64,000 nt of DNA from Labedaea rhizosphaerae (GTDB lineage: Bacteria; Actinomycetota; Actinomycetes; Mycobacteriales; Pseudonocardiaceae): NCBI RefSeq assembly GCF_004362825.1, contig NZ_SNXZ01000003.1, positions 472,784 to 536,783 of the forward strand, written 5' to 3'. The position numbers and the translations under genes were made by a program. How positions within the stretch are numbered: the first letter of the stretch is position 1; each line of letters begins with the position of its first letter. This document shows positions 35,009 through 43,531 of the stretch, in pieces. The notes below the pieces were generated by a model. That model saw only the letters and a list, made by a program, of their open reading frames with translations, had not been told where the DNA came from and searched no databases.

Positions 35009-36097
35009 TCAGCCGGTCTCGGTGATGCGCGCGCTGCCGAGCACGATGTCGCCACCGGGGTCGGGCGCGTAGAGCACGATCGTCTGACCGGGCGCGACGC
35101 CACGCAGTTCGCCGTCGACGGTGACGTGCATGCGATCGCCCTGCACCCGCGCGGTGACCGGCGCGGTGCCGCCGTGCGCACGCACCTGCGCCACGCAGTC
35201 GACCTCGCCGTCGATCGGCCGGCCCGAGGGCCAGCGCACCCGCTGCCCGACGATCTCCCGCACCGCCAGCTCTTCGCGGGCCCCGACCTTGACCGTGCCG
35301 GACACCGGTTCCAGCGAGAGCACGTACCGCGGGCGCCCGTCCGGTGCGGGCGCGTCGATGCCGAGCCCGTGGCGCTGGCCGACGGTGAACCCGTGCACGC
35401 CGGTGTGCCTGCCCAGCACCGCACCGGTCTTGTCGTCGACGAGGGTGCCGGGCCGGTTGCCGATCTTCTTGCCCAGGAACGCCTGCGTGTCGCCGTCGGG
35501 GATGAAGCAGATGTCGTGGCTGTCGGGCTTGTCGGCGACCATGAGGCCGCGCTCGGCGGCCTCCGCGCGTACGTCGGACTTGACCGAGTCGCCGAGGGGG
35601 AACATCGCGTTGCGCAACTGGTCCGAGGTCAGCGAGGCGAGCACATAGGACTGGTCCTTGCCCAAGTCCGCGCTGCGCCGCAGTTCCGGCGCACCGTCCA
35701 CATGCGACAGCCGGGCGTAGTGGCCGGTGGACACGGCGTCGAAGCCGAGCGCGGTCGCCTTGTCCAGCAACGCCTCGAACTTGATCTTCTCGTTGCACGT
35801 CATGCACGGGTTGGGCGTGCGGCCCGCGGCGTACTCGGCGACGAAGTCCTCGATCACGTCCGCGCCGAAGCGCTCGGCGAAATCCCAGACGTAGAACGGG
35901 ATCCCGAGGATGTCGGCGACCCGGCGGGCGTCGCGCGCGTCCTCGACCGTGCAGCAGCCACGCGCGCCAGTGCGCAGCGTGCCCGGCTTGGCGGACAACG
36001 CCAGGTGCACGCCGACCACGTCGTGGCCGGCGGACACGGCGCGGGCGGCGGCCACCGCCGAGTCCACGCCACCACTCATCGCGGCGAGCACGCGCAT
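35009..36097 (-). CDS. mnmA: tRNA 2-thiouridine synthase MnmA
   Basis: The 362-residue enzyme has the PP-loop SGGVDS (8-13), catalytic cysteines in [13 protein letters not shown] and SHDICFI, and the tRNA-binding GKDQSYVL. It thiolates U34 of tRNA Glu/Gln/Lys with sulfur from the cysteine desulfurase encoded just upstream (start and stop codons share one base, TGATG). This pairing and its orientation match Rv3024c-Rv3025c of M. tuberculosis. Confidence 0.96.
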   Translation of the reverse strand: MRVLAAMSGGVDSAVAAARAVSAGHDVVGVHLALSAKPGTLRTGARGCCTVEDARDARRVADILGIPFYVWDFAERFGADVIEDFVAEYAAGRTPNPCMTCNEKIKFEALLDKATALGFDAVSTGHYARLSHVDGAPELRRSADLGKDQSYVLASLTSDQLRNAMFPLGDSVKSDVRAEAAERGLMVADKPDSHDICFIPDGDTQAFLGKKIGNRPGTLVDDKTGAVLGRHTGVHGFTVGQRHGLGIDAPAPDGRPRYVLSLEPVSGTVKVGAREELAVREIVGQRVRWPSGRPIDGEVDCVAQVRAHGGTAPVTARVQGDRMHVTVDGELRGVAPGQTIVLYAPDPGGDIVLGSARITETG

Positions 36098-37338
36098 CAG
36101 CGGACTCCTGATTCCTGAGTGGCCGCCTTGCGGCGCAGCCCCGCGATCCCGGCGGAGCGCGCGCGCTCGACGACCGGGCCGATGGCCGCTTCCAGCGCGG
36201 CGACGTCCTCGGACGTGGACGTGTGGCCGAGGGAGAACCGCAGCGACCCGCGGGCCGCGGCCGCCTCGACGCCCATGGCCAGCAGCACGTGGCTCGGCTG
36301 GGCCACACCTGCTGTGCACGCGGATCCCGTCGAGCACTCGATGCCTTGCGCGTCCAGGAGCATCAGCAAGCTGTCGCCTTCGCAGCCGGGAAAGGTGAAG
36401 TGGGCGTTGCCGGGCAGCCGGGACGGGCCGTCGGCCACCGCGGACTGGCCCGGGTCGCCGTTGAGCACCGCGTCGGGCACCTTGCGCAGCACGGCGGCGA
36501 CCAGCTCGTCGCGCAGCGCGGCGAGTTCCTCGGCGCGGACCGCGCGCTCGGCGGTGACCTGCTCGACGGCCGTGGCGAACGCGTGGACCGCCGGTACGTC
36601 GAGGGTGCCGGACCGCACGTCGCGCTCCTGGCCGCCGCCGTGCAGCAACGGCACGCACGCCACGTCGCGGCCCAGCAGCAGGGCACCCGCGCCGTAGGGG
36701 CCGCCGAGCTTGTGGCCGGTCAGGGTGAGCGCGCTCGCGCCGCTCGCGGCGAAGTCGACCGGCAGTTCTCCGACCGCCTGCACGGCGTCGGTGTGGAACG
36801 GGATGCCGTGCTCGGTGCACACGCCGGCGAGCTCGCCGACCGGGTTGACCGTGCCGACCTCGTTGTTGGCCCACATGACGCTGACCAGCGCGACGTCGTC
36901 GGGGTTGGTGGCGATGGCGGCGCGCAGCGTGTCCTCGTGCACGCGGCCGAAGTCGTCGACCTCGAGCCAGGTCAGCTCGGCGCCGGCCTCGTCGGCGAGC
37001 CATTGCGCGGCGTCGAGCACGGCGTGGTGCTCAATGGCCGAGACCAGGACCCTGCGCTTTCGGTCGTCACCGTTGCGACGGGCCCAGTAGATCCCCTTGA
37101 GGGCCAGGTTGTCGCTTTCGGTGCCGCCTGCGGTGAAGATGACCTCCGACGGCCGGGCCCCGAGTGACTCCGCGATCAGCTCGCGGGCCTCCTCGACGAT
37201 CCGCCGCGCCTTGCGCCCGGAGGAGTGCAGCGAGGACGCGTTGCCCAGGGCGCTGCCGTGCAGCGCCATGGCCTCGGTCATCGCCGAGATCGCCGATGGC
37301 AGCATCGGCGTGGTCGCGGCGTGGTCGAGGTAGGTCAT
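36097..37338 (-). CDS. iscS: Cysteine desulfurase (IscS/NifS type)
   Basis: The 413-residue PLP enzyme has LDHAATTPM at the N-terminus, AIEHHAVL (His stacking on PLP), the PLP lysine Lys210 in [20 protein letters not shown], and the persulfide Cys341 in [10 protein letters not shown]. It provides sulfur for MnmA. It is downstream of the MFS gene with a 37-nt gap. Confidence 0.95.
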   Translation of the reverse strand: MTYLDHAATTPMLPSAISAMTEAMALHGSALGNASSLHSSGRKARRIVEEARELIAESLGARPSEVIFTAGGTESDNLALKGIYWARRNGDDRKRRVLVSAIEHHAVLDAAQWLADEAGAELTWLEVDDFGRVHEDTLRAAIATNPDDVALVSVMWANNEVGTVNPVGELAGVCTEHGIPFHTDAVQAVGELPVDFAASGASALTLTGHKLGGPYGAGALLLGRDVACVPLLHGGGQERDVRSGTLDVPAVHAFATAVEQVTAERAVRAEELAALRDELVAAVLRKVPDAVLNGDPGQSAVADGPSRLPGNAHFTFPGCEGDSLLMLLDAQGIECSTGSACTAGVAQPSHVLLAMGVEAAAARGSLRFSLGHTSTSEDVAALEAAIGPVVERARSAGIAGLRRKAATQESGVR

Positions 37339-37375
37339 CGCGTGCCCCAGCGTAGCTCGCAGGGAACACGGCGGA

Positions 37376-38719
37376 TCAGCCCATCCGGCGGCTCACCGCG
37401 ATCCCGGTCAGGGCGAGGGCGCCCATCGCGAGGTCCAGCGGCACCACGGCGGCGCTCGGGTGCGCGGCCGAGGCGAGGGCGCCGAGCAGCACGCCACCGA
37501 TGCCGACGGTCAGGGCCGAGGCCATCATGTCCGCCACCTGCAGCGCCGACGACGCGAACCCGCGCTGGTCCTCGGCGGCGTGGTGCATGGTCAGCACGGT
37601 CAGGCTCGGGATCGCCAGGCCCATGCCCGCGCCCCCGACCAGCCACAACACGGCGGCGAGCCAGCCGGTCGGCCAGTGCGGGCCGATCACCGCGGTCGCG
37701 GCGAGCGAGAGGGCGAGCGTGGCGAACCCGGTGCGCACCAGCGTGACGCGTGGCACGTCGGGGTGGCGGCCCTGCCACGCCGACGCCGCCGACCAGCCGA
37801 GCGCGCCGACCGTGAGCGGCAACCCGGCCAGCGCCGGCGAGTAGCCGTGGACGTTGGCCAAGGTCAGCGGCAGGTAGGCCTCGACGGCGAAGAACGAGCC
37901 CGCGAAGATCCCGCGCGCCAGCACCACGGCGGGCAGGCCGCGCCTGGCCAGCAGCGTTCCCTTGGGCAGCAACACACGCAGGGCGGGCACGAGCAGCGCG
38001 AGGCCGACGATGCCCAACCATAGGATGGCGTGCTGGGCCGCCCACGTCAGCGCCGAGATGCCAACCCCGGCGGCCACCGCGCCGGCCGGCACGCCGCGCC
38101 GCCTGGTCGCGTTGCGTTGCACTGAGGGCAACGTGCGGACGGTCGGCACGAGCAGCAGGACGCCGAGCAACGCGAGCGGCGTCAGGGCGAGGAACACCCA
38201 CCGCCAGCCCCAGTGCTCGGTGATCAGGCCGGCTGCCGTCGGCCCGATCACCGACGGCACCACCCAAGCGGCGGCGAGCAGCCCGAACGCCGCCGGCCGG
38301 TCGCGTTCGGTGTGGATGAGCGCGACCAGCACGTAGATGGCCACGATCTGGGCGCCGAGCCCGAGCCCCTGCAACGCCCGCCCGGTGAGCAACTGCGCCA
38401 TCCCGGTCGCCGTCCCGGCGACGATCAGCCCGGCCAGGAAGAGCCCCGGTCCGACGAGCAACGCGGGTCCGGGCCCGAACCGGTCGCACGCCCGGCCGGA
38501 GAGCACCGTCGCCATCACGCTCGCCGCGAGGAACGCGGTGAACGGCCACGAGTAGAGCGCCTCACCGTGCAGGTCGGCCAGCATCCGCGGGGTCGCCGTG
38601 CTCACGCCGAGGTGCTCGAAGGCCGCGATCGTGATCAGGACCAGCATCCCGGTGGTGGCGGCGCGGTTGCGCCTGTTCCACAACGGGGACGCGGTGCGAG
38701 CCGCCTGCGCGATAGCCAC
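37376..38719 (-). CDS. MFS multidrug-type exporter (DHA2/14-TMS-like)
   Basis: The 447-residue membrane protein has about 12-14 spans and MFS motif A ([14 protein letters not shown]), motif B region ([15 protein letters not shown]) and motif C ([15 protein letters not shown]), the last typical of drug/proton antiporters. GTG 38719 was chosen because a MerR-type promoter ends 7 nt before it, implying a leaderless mRNA. Expression is probably induced by an effector of an unlinked MerR regulator. Confidence 0.88.
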   Translation of the reverse strand: MAIAQAARTASPLWNRRNRAATTGMLVLITIAAFEHLGVSTATPRMLADLHGEALYSWPFTAFLAASVMATVLSGRACDRFGPGPALLVGPGLFLAGLIVAGTATGMAQLLTGRALQGLGLGAQIVAIYVLVALIHTERDRPAAFGLLAAAWVVPSVIGPTAAGLITEHWGWRWVFLALTPLALLGVLLLVPTVRTLPSVQRNATRRRGVPAGAVAAGVGISALTWAAQHAILWLGIVGLALLVPALRVLLPKGTLLARRGLPAVVLARGIFAGSFFAVEAYLPLTLANVHGYSPALAGLPLTVGALGWSAASAWQGRHPDVPRVTLVRTGFATLALSLAATAVIGPHWPTGWLAAVLWLVGGAGMGLAIPSLTVLTMHHAAEDQRGFASSALQVADMMASALTVGIGGVLLGALASAAHPSAAVVPLDLAMGALALTGIAVSRRMG

Positions 38720-38726
38720 ACCGCAG

Positions 38727-38757
38727 ATACTGCAACCTCGACCTGGGTCGAGGTCCA
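38727..38757 (-). promoter_or_regulatory. MerR-type promoter with 19-bp spacer and dyad
   Basis: On the minus strand TGGACC (38757-38752), a 19-bp spacer and CAGTAT (38732-38727). The spacer and -35 edge contain the perfect palindrome CCTCGACC-CA-GGTCGAGG (38753-38736). A 19-bp spacer with an ACCTC...GAGGT dyad is the hallmark of promoters twisted open by MerR-family activators. Confidence 0.65.
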
Positions 38758-38766
38758 GTCGCGGCC

Positions 38767-39933
38767 TCAGATCCCGTCGAGCATCGGGATGATTTTCGTC
38801 ACCGCCTTGTAGGCATCGATGAGCCTCGGGAAGATCGCCGCGGTCTCGCCGGTCAACGTGGCCAGGAGCTTCACGACCGTCTTGCCCTCCTGGACGAGTT
38901 CGGCCAGCCGGGCAATCTCGGTCGGGGGCGCGTAGCCGAAGAACCGCTTGGCCAGGGCGTCGGCTCCGAGGGCGGCCGCCTGCCCGATCAGGTCGCGCAC
39001 GGCGGCGCGGACCATGTCGACCAGTTCGCCGGTCATCCCGACCACGATGCTCAGCGTGTGCGCGAGCGTGCCGGAGGCCAGGAAGGCGCTCACGATGTTC
39101 TTCGCGGCGTGCTCGCGGTAGCCGTGCCCGGCCGCGCCGTCCCAGTGCCCGGTGCCGTTGCGGACGGCCTGGGCATAGGCCTTGCCGAGCCGGACCAGTT
39201 CGTCCCCGATCGTCTTCCACGTCTGGGCCGCGGCCGCCACCGCCTTCGGGTTGCCGGTCACCAGGTCGAGCATGAGCTTCAGCGGCTTGATGTGCTCCAT
39301 CAGCCAACCCGCCGCCCAGCCGGCGAGGGTGCCGACCGGGTCGGCGGCGATGCCGACCCCATCCAGGCCGAGCGCGGCGATCTGACCGGCGATGAGGCCG
39401 TAGTTCTTCTTGGACTTCTCGCCGATCTCCTGCGATGCCGCCCAGACGTCGTCGACGACGCCACCGCCGGTGGCCCAGTCCTCTTTGGTCAGACCGGTGA
39501 ACGCGTACCAGTCGCCCTTGCCGCCGTCGCGGGTCGGGTCGTAGTCCTTGAGGTCGAACTTGGTGCCGTCGGCGATCACCCAGTTCTTGTCGCTGGACGG
39601 CAGCGCGGCGCCGAGCCGGTGCAGCTCCTGCGCGTGCGTCGTGTCCGTCTTGTCGTAGAGCTCGACAGCCTTGATCAGCTCGTTCGAGACCGATTCGAGC
39701 GCCGACGAGATCTTCTTGGCACCGTCCTCGGCCTGCTCGCGCAACGGGTGCAGGGCCAGCGCGAACGGCTGGCACAACTCCCCGTAGGCCATGTCCAGGT
39801 AGTCCGGGCTCGCCGCCTTCGCCGCGCCCACGACCCGGTCCATCGGGTGCTGCAGGCCCAGCACGGATCGGGCGTGTGCGTAGAGCTCCTGCGTGTCGAC
39901 CGACAGGTCGATCGCGGGATCCTTCGGTGTCAT
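38767..39933 (-). CDS. EspC/WXG-like type VII secretion-associated protein
   Basis: The 388-residue protein begins with a helical domain (about 8-110) resembling EspC/DUF2580 ESX proteins (VDTQELYAHA, YGELCQPFALALHPL, ALESVSNELIKAVELYD) and has a second helical region with a WXG-like turn (HWDGAAGHGYREHAA, Trp264), followed by a hydrophobic helix pair (about 290-330). There is no signal peptide. It is paired with a YbaB-like gene, as in ESX loci, but no ESX core genes are in the window. GGGGGA precedes ATG 39933. Confidence 0.65.
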   Translation of the reverse strand: MTPKDPAIDLSVDTQELYAHARSVLGLQHPMDRVVGAAKAASPDYLDMAYGELCQPFALALHPLREQAEDGAKKISSALESVSNELIKAVELYDKTDTTHAQELHRLGAALPSSDKNWVIADGTKFDLKDYDPTRDGGKGDWYAFTGLTKEDWATGGGVVDDVWAASQEIGEKSKKNYGLIAGQIAALGLDGVGIAADPVGTLAGWAAGWLMEHIKPLKLMLDLVTGNPKAVAAAAQTWKTIGDELVRLGKAYAQAVRNGTGHWDGAAGHGYREHAAKNIVSAFLASGTLAHTLSIVVGMTGELVDMVRAAVRDLIGQAAALGADALAKRFFGYAPPTEIARLAELVQEGKTVVKLLATLTGETAAIFPRLIDAYKAVTKIIPMLDGI

Positions 39934-39955
39934 CGTCTGTTCCCCCTTGGTGCGC

Positions 39956-40498
39956 CTAGGACAGGACGGACCGGCCGCTCCAGTCGTCGGGATCGTCGTC
40001 GACCGGCCCGGGCCGCAGCGGACGGCGGCGTTGCTGCGGGCGCGGGTCGTGGTCCTCGATGTCGCCGATGGCCAGGTATTGCGGCCCGGCGTCCTTTGTG
40101 GACACAGTCGGGACCTGCGGCGGCGGGAACGCCTTGTGCGCGTCGGCGACCAGTTCGTCGGTCAGCGGGTCGCCGGGGGCAGCCGCACGCAGGATCCCCT
40201 CCATCCGGCGTGCGACGCCCGCCTGCGCGGCCTGCACACACGCCTGGAACGTGGCCGCGACCTGGTGCGGCGGCATGGTGCGGACCAGCTCGGAGCACGT
40301 CACGTCGAGCACGGCACCCGAGGCGCGCACAGTCACCGACACGGCGCCGTCCGGAGAGCGGTGGGTCACCGTCACCTCGTCGATCCGGTGCCGCGCCTCG
40401 GTGAACGCCTCGGCGCGCCGGATCGCCGTCTCGACCACGTCGTCCAGCTGCCGCTCCGCGTCCGCCGCCGCGGTCACCATGCCGTTCATGCCGTTCAT
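39956..40498 (-). CDS. YbaB/EbfC-family DNA-binding-like protein
   Basis: The 180-residue protein has a YbaB-like core (about 8-110: helix ADAERQLDDVVETAIRRAEA, beta strands DGAVSVTVRASGAVLDV, helix PPHQVAATFQACVQAA) and a disordered Pro/Arg/Asp-rich tail. YbaB-like proteins adjacent to EspC-like genes are usual in ESX accessory loci. ATG 40498 was chosen because GGGGGAG lies 8 nt upstream; earlier in-frame ATGs lack a site. Confidence 0.7.
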   Translation of the reverse strand: MNGMNGMVTAAADAERQLDDVVETAIRRAEAFTEARHRIDEVTVTHRSPDGAVSVTVRASGAVLDVTCSELVRTMPPHQVAATFQACVQAAQAGVARRMEGILRAAAPGDPLTDELVADAHKAFPPPQVPTVSTKDAGPQYLAIGDIEDHDPRPQQRRRPLRPGPVDDDPDDWSGRSVLS

Positions 40499-40653
40499 GC
40501 CCGCTGCTCCCCCGCGTCCGTTTCCGGTGCCGGTTGCGACGGTAGGGACGGCGACCCGCATCGCGTGACGGTCGATCAACCCACAGGACCGTATGGTCCA
40601 CACCACGTCGGCCATTACCCTGGAACGCCGCGGCCGGAGCGTGGGGATGGGGT

Positions 40654-41778
40654 ATGGCGGGTTCTGGTGGGGCCACCGAAGCGGAACTGCGTGGCCTGAG
40701 CCTGCGGTACGTGGTCCTGCTGCGCACCGCGACGCTGGTGATCGTCGGCGCGGCGGCCCTCGTGCAGGCGGGCGCGGACCGGTTCCCGTTGGTGCTGGGC
40801 GTCGTGGCGGGACTGTGCGGCTGGAGCGTGGTGTTCGTCCGGCACGTGCCCGGCCACCGGCTCGTGGCGGCCGATTCCGTAGTGGTCGTGGCCCTGTGCC
40901 TGGCCCAGCGCTGGCTCGTGCGCCCGGATGCCTTGCCCGACATCACCAACTGGGTGCTCGCCGTGGTGATGGTCACGGCGATCGGGCACCAGTGGTTCAC
41001 CACGACGGCCGGTGGTGTGGCGGTCACGGCGGCGCTCGTCGGCGCGTACCTGACCGGTGGTTTCCTTGCGGCGCCGGCGATCCTGACCAGCTGCGCCTCG
41101 ATCGGCGCGGTGGTGGCCGGCGGTGCGGGGCTTTCGCGGTTGCTGCGGTTGCACCTCACCGCCTCGGCCCGGCGGGCCGATCACGCCCTCGCGGCCAGCG
41201 AGCGGGCCGGCCGGGACGCCGCCATCGCGGCCGCCCGGCGCGCGGACGAACGCGAACACCTCGCCGTGCTGCACGACACGGCGGCCGCCACCCTGCTCGC
41301 CGTCGGCACCGGGATGGTCGAGGGCACCGAGCCGTGGGTGGCCGAGCAGGCCGCACGCGACCTCGAAGCCCTTGCCACGCAACCGGTTCTCCCCGAGGGC
41401 ACGGTGGACCTCACGCGGTTGCTCGGCGAGGTGGCGCGGCAGGCACCGGTGGCGGTGCACTTGCGCGTGCCCGACCACCTGCACGTGCCGGCGGCCGCGG
41501 CCGCGGCGATCGGTGCCGCGGCACGGGAAGCGCTGACCAACGTGGCCCGGCACGCCGGGGTCGAAACGGCGGAACTGGTTGCGGCACAGGAGGATTCGAT
41601 GGTCGTCGTCGAGGTGGTCGACCACGGCCGCGGGTTCGTCCGGGACGAGGTGCCCGCGCAACGCCGAGGGCTCGCGGAGTCCGTCGAACGGCGCATGCGC
41701 CGGGCCGGTGGGCGCGCCGTCGTGACCAGCCGGCCCGGCGAGGGCACCGTGGTCCGCCTGGAGTGGCCGCGTGCGTGA
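40654..41778 (+). CDS. NarL-type sensor histidine kinase
   Basis: The 374-residue membrane kinase has an N-terminal set of about six spans (about 18-165), a HisKA_3-like helix with phospho-His in REHLAVLHDTAAATLL, and a HATPase domain (AAREALTNVARHAG N-box, VEVVDHGRGF G1, GEGTVVRLEW end). It overlaps the next gene by 8 nt. The next gene is a degenerate relative and the third gene a LuxR-type regulator, so the three form one signalling unit. Confidence 0.85.
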   Translation: MAGSGGATEAELRGLSLRYVVLLRTATLVIVGAAALVQAGADRFPLVLGVVAGLCGWSVVFVRHVPGHRLVAADSVVVVALCLAQRWLVRPDALPDITNWVLAVVMVTAIGHQWFTTTAGGVAVTAALVGAYLTGGFLAAPAILTSCASIGAVVAGGAGLSRLLRLHLTASARRADHALAASERAGRDAAIAAARRADEREHLAVLHDTAAATLLAVGTGMVEGTEPWVAEQAARDLEALATQPVLPEGTVDLTRLLGEVARQAPVAVHLRVPDHLHVPAAAAAAIGAAAREALTNVARHAGVETAELVAAQEDSMVVVEVVDHGRGFVRDEVPAQRRGLAESVERRMRRAGGRAVVTSRPGEGTVVRLEWPRA

Positions 41779-42889
41779 CGTGGGCCGGGACCTGGTGGTC
41801 GACACCCTGGTGCGGCCGTTGCGGCTGGTCGTCCTGGCCATCTCGACGGTGTTGCTGGTCGGCTTCGCGCTGCTGCTCCCGTTGGCCGAGCCTGCTCCCG
41901 AGGACTGGATCACGCGCCAGGCGATCGCGTTCGCGCTGCTTGCCGTGGTCGACGTCGTGGCCGCGGTCGCCGTGCTGCGGGACCGGACCATCGGCCGGGT
42001 GCGGTGGGTTCTCGCCGCGGCGGTGTTCACCGCCGCCGCGCTGACGACCGCCGGCGTCCCCGGTCCGCAGCTCATGACCAAGGCCAGCTGGAGCTACGTG
42101 ACGCTCGGCTGGTTCCTGCTCCTGGTGTTGATCGAGCACAGCACCCGCGCCGCTGCCGTCCTGCTCGGCGCCTTCACCGCGGCCACGTTCGTCCAGCTGG
42201 TCGTGGTCGGGCAGGGCGCACGAGTCGCCGATCTCGTCGTCGTGTCCACGCTCGCGCTCGGCTACGAGATGTCCGTGCTGGCGGTCGCGACCGCGTCGCG
42301 GCGGATCGCGACCACGGCCGTCGACGCCGCCGCGCGGGAGGAGCAGGCGCGGACCGCGGACGCGATCGCCGAGCACCTGCACGCCGACCGCCGCCGCCGC
42401 TACGCCGAACTGGCGGACTCCACGGTGCCGCTGCTGCGCGCCCTGACCGACGGCACCGCCGACCTGCGCGACCCGCGGGCTCGGGCCGAGTACGCGGTCG
42501 CGGCGGCGCGGCTGCGCCGGCTGTTCGCCGAGCACGACGAGGTCGTCGACCCGCTGCTGCACGAGCTCCGCGCGTGCCTGGACCTGGCCGAGCGCAAGGG
42601 CGTGGACGTCTACCTCGGCGCCTGCGGGAGCCACCCGGAGCCGCCGCTGGCGGTGCGCCGCGCGTTGACCGAACCGGTAGTGCGCGTGATGGCGGGCGCC
42701 CGCACATCGGCCCGCGTGACCGTGCTGGGCTCGCCCACCGGCGTCACCGTGAGCGTCGTCACGGATGTCGCCGACGGCGTGGCCGCCGAGCCGGAACCCG
42801 CGGCGCGCACGGACGTCGGAGTCCTTGTGACGAGTCTGGTCGACGGGCAGGAGGTCTGGGTGGAGGCCACGTGGCAAGCGCCGAGCTGA
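41771..42889 (+). CDS. Degenerate histidine kinase homolog (pseudokinase)
   Basis: The 372-residue protein has the same plan as its upstream neighbour: about six N-terminal spans (about 15-170), a helical dimerisation segment and a C-terminal HATPase-like fold. The expected phospho-His position reads RYAELADSTVPLLRAL with no His, and the ATPase part keeps only traces (RRALTEPVVRVMAGA instead of an N-box with Asn; no DxGxG box). It probably dimerises with or modulates the active kinase. GTG start overlaps the upstream stop by 8 nt; the response regulator overlaps its end. Confidence 0.7.
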   Translation: MRDVGRDLVVDTLVRPLRLVVLAISTVLLVGFALLLPLAEPAPEDWITRQAIAFALLAVVDVVAAVAVLRDRTIGRVRWVLAAAVFTAAALTTAGVPGPQLMTKASWSYVTLGWFLLLVLIEHSTRAAAVLLGAFTAATFVQLVVVGQGARVADLVVVSTLALGYEMSVLAVATASRRIATTAVDAAAREEQARTADAIAEHLHADRRRRYAELADSTVPLLRALTDGTADLRDPRARAEYAVAAARLRRLFAEHDEVVDPLLHELRACLDLAERKGVDVYLGACGSHPEPPLAVRRALTEPVVRVMAGARTSARVTVLGSPTGVTVSVVTDVADGVAAEPEPAARTDVGVLVTSLVDGQEVWVEATWQAPS

Positions 42890-43527
42890 CGAAGGTGGTC
42901 GTGATCGACGACCACCCGGCGATCGTCGCGGGCATCGAGGCCTGGTGCGCCGCCGCCGATCCGCCGATCGAGGTCGTCGACTCCGGGCAGACGCCCGCGG
43001 GGGCGTGGACCGAACCGGGACTCTCCGCCGACGTGGTGGTGTTCGACCTGCAGCTGACCGAGCAGGTCCCGGCCTACGGGGAGGTGCGGCGCCTGGTCGA
43101 CTCGGGCCGGCAGGTGATCGTCTACTCGATGCGCGAGGACCGCGACACGATCCTCACCTGCCTGGACCTCGGCGTGTTCGCCCACGTCGCCAAGACCGAG
43201 GGACCGCGGCACCTGGTGCACGCGATCCACGCGGCCAGCCGCAACCTGCCGTACACGCCACCAACCATGGCGCGCGCGATGAGCACCGACGCCCGGCGCG
43301 ACCGGCCGAAGCTGACCGCGCGGGAGACCGACGTGCTGGTGAACTGGTTCGCGTGCGAGTCCAAGGAGATGGTGGCCCGCAAGCTCGGCCTGTCGGTCCG
43401 GACGGTGAGCAGCTACATCGACCGGGTCCGCATCAGGTACGCCAACGCCGGGCGCCCGGCCTCGACCAAGGCCGCCCTGGTCGCTCGCGCGATCCAGGAC
43501 GGCCTTGTCCGCCTCGAGGAACTGTGA
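42871..43527 (+). CDS. NarL/FixJ-family response regulator
   Basis: The 218-residue protein has a receiver (VVVIDDHPAIVAGIE, phospho-acceptor Asp in VVVFDLQLTE, Lys in HVAKTEGP) and a LuxR-type HTH (LTARETDVLVNWFACESKEMVARKL region; landmarks LTARETDVL and VRTVSSYIDRVR). GTG 42871 has GGAGG upstream and lies inside the pseudokinase gene by 19 nt. Target genes are not obvious; the convergent M1 peptidase ends 4 nt later. Confidence 0.9.
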   Translation: MASAELTKVVVIDDHPAIVAGIEAWCAAADPPIEVVDSGQTPAGAWTEPGLSADVVVFDLQLTEQVPAYGEVRRLVDSGRQVIVYSMREDRDTILTCLDLGVFAHVAKTEGPRHLVHAIHAASRNLPYTPPTMARAMSTDARRDRPKLTARETDVLVNWFACESKEMVARKLGLSVRTVSSYIDRVRIRYANAGRPASTKAALVARAIQDGLVRLEEL

Positions 43528-43531
43528 CCGG

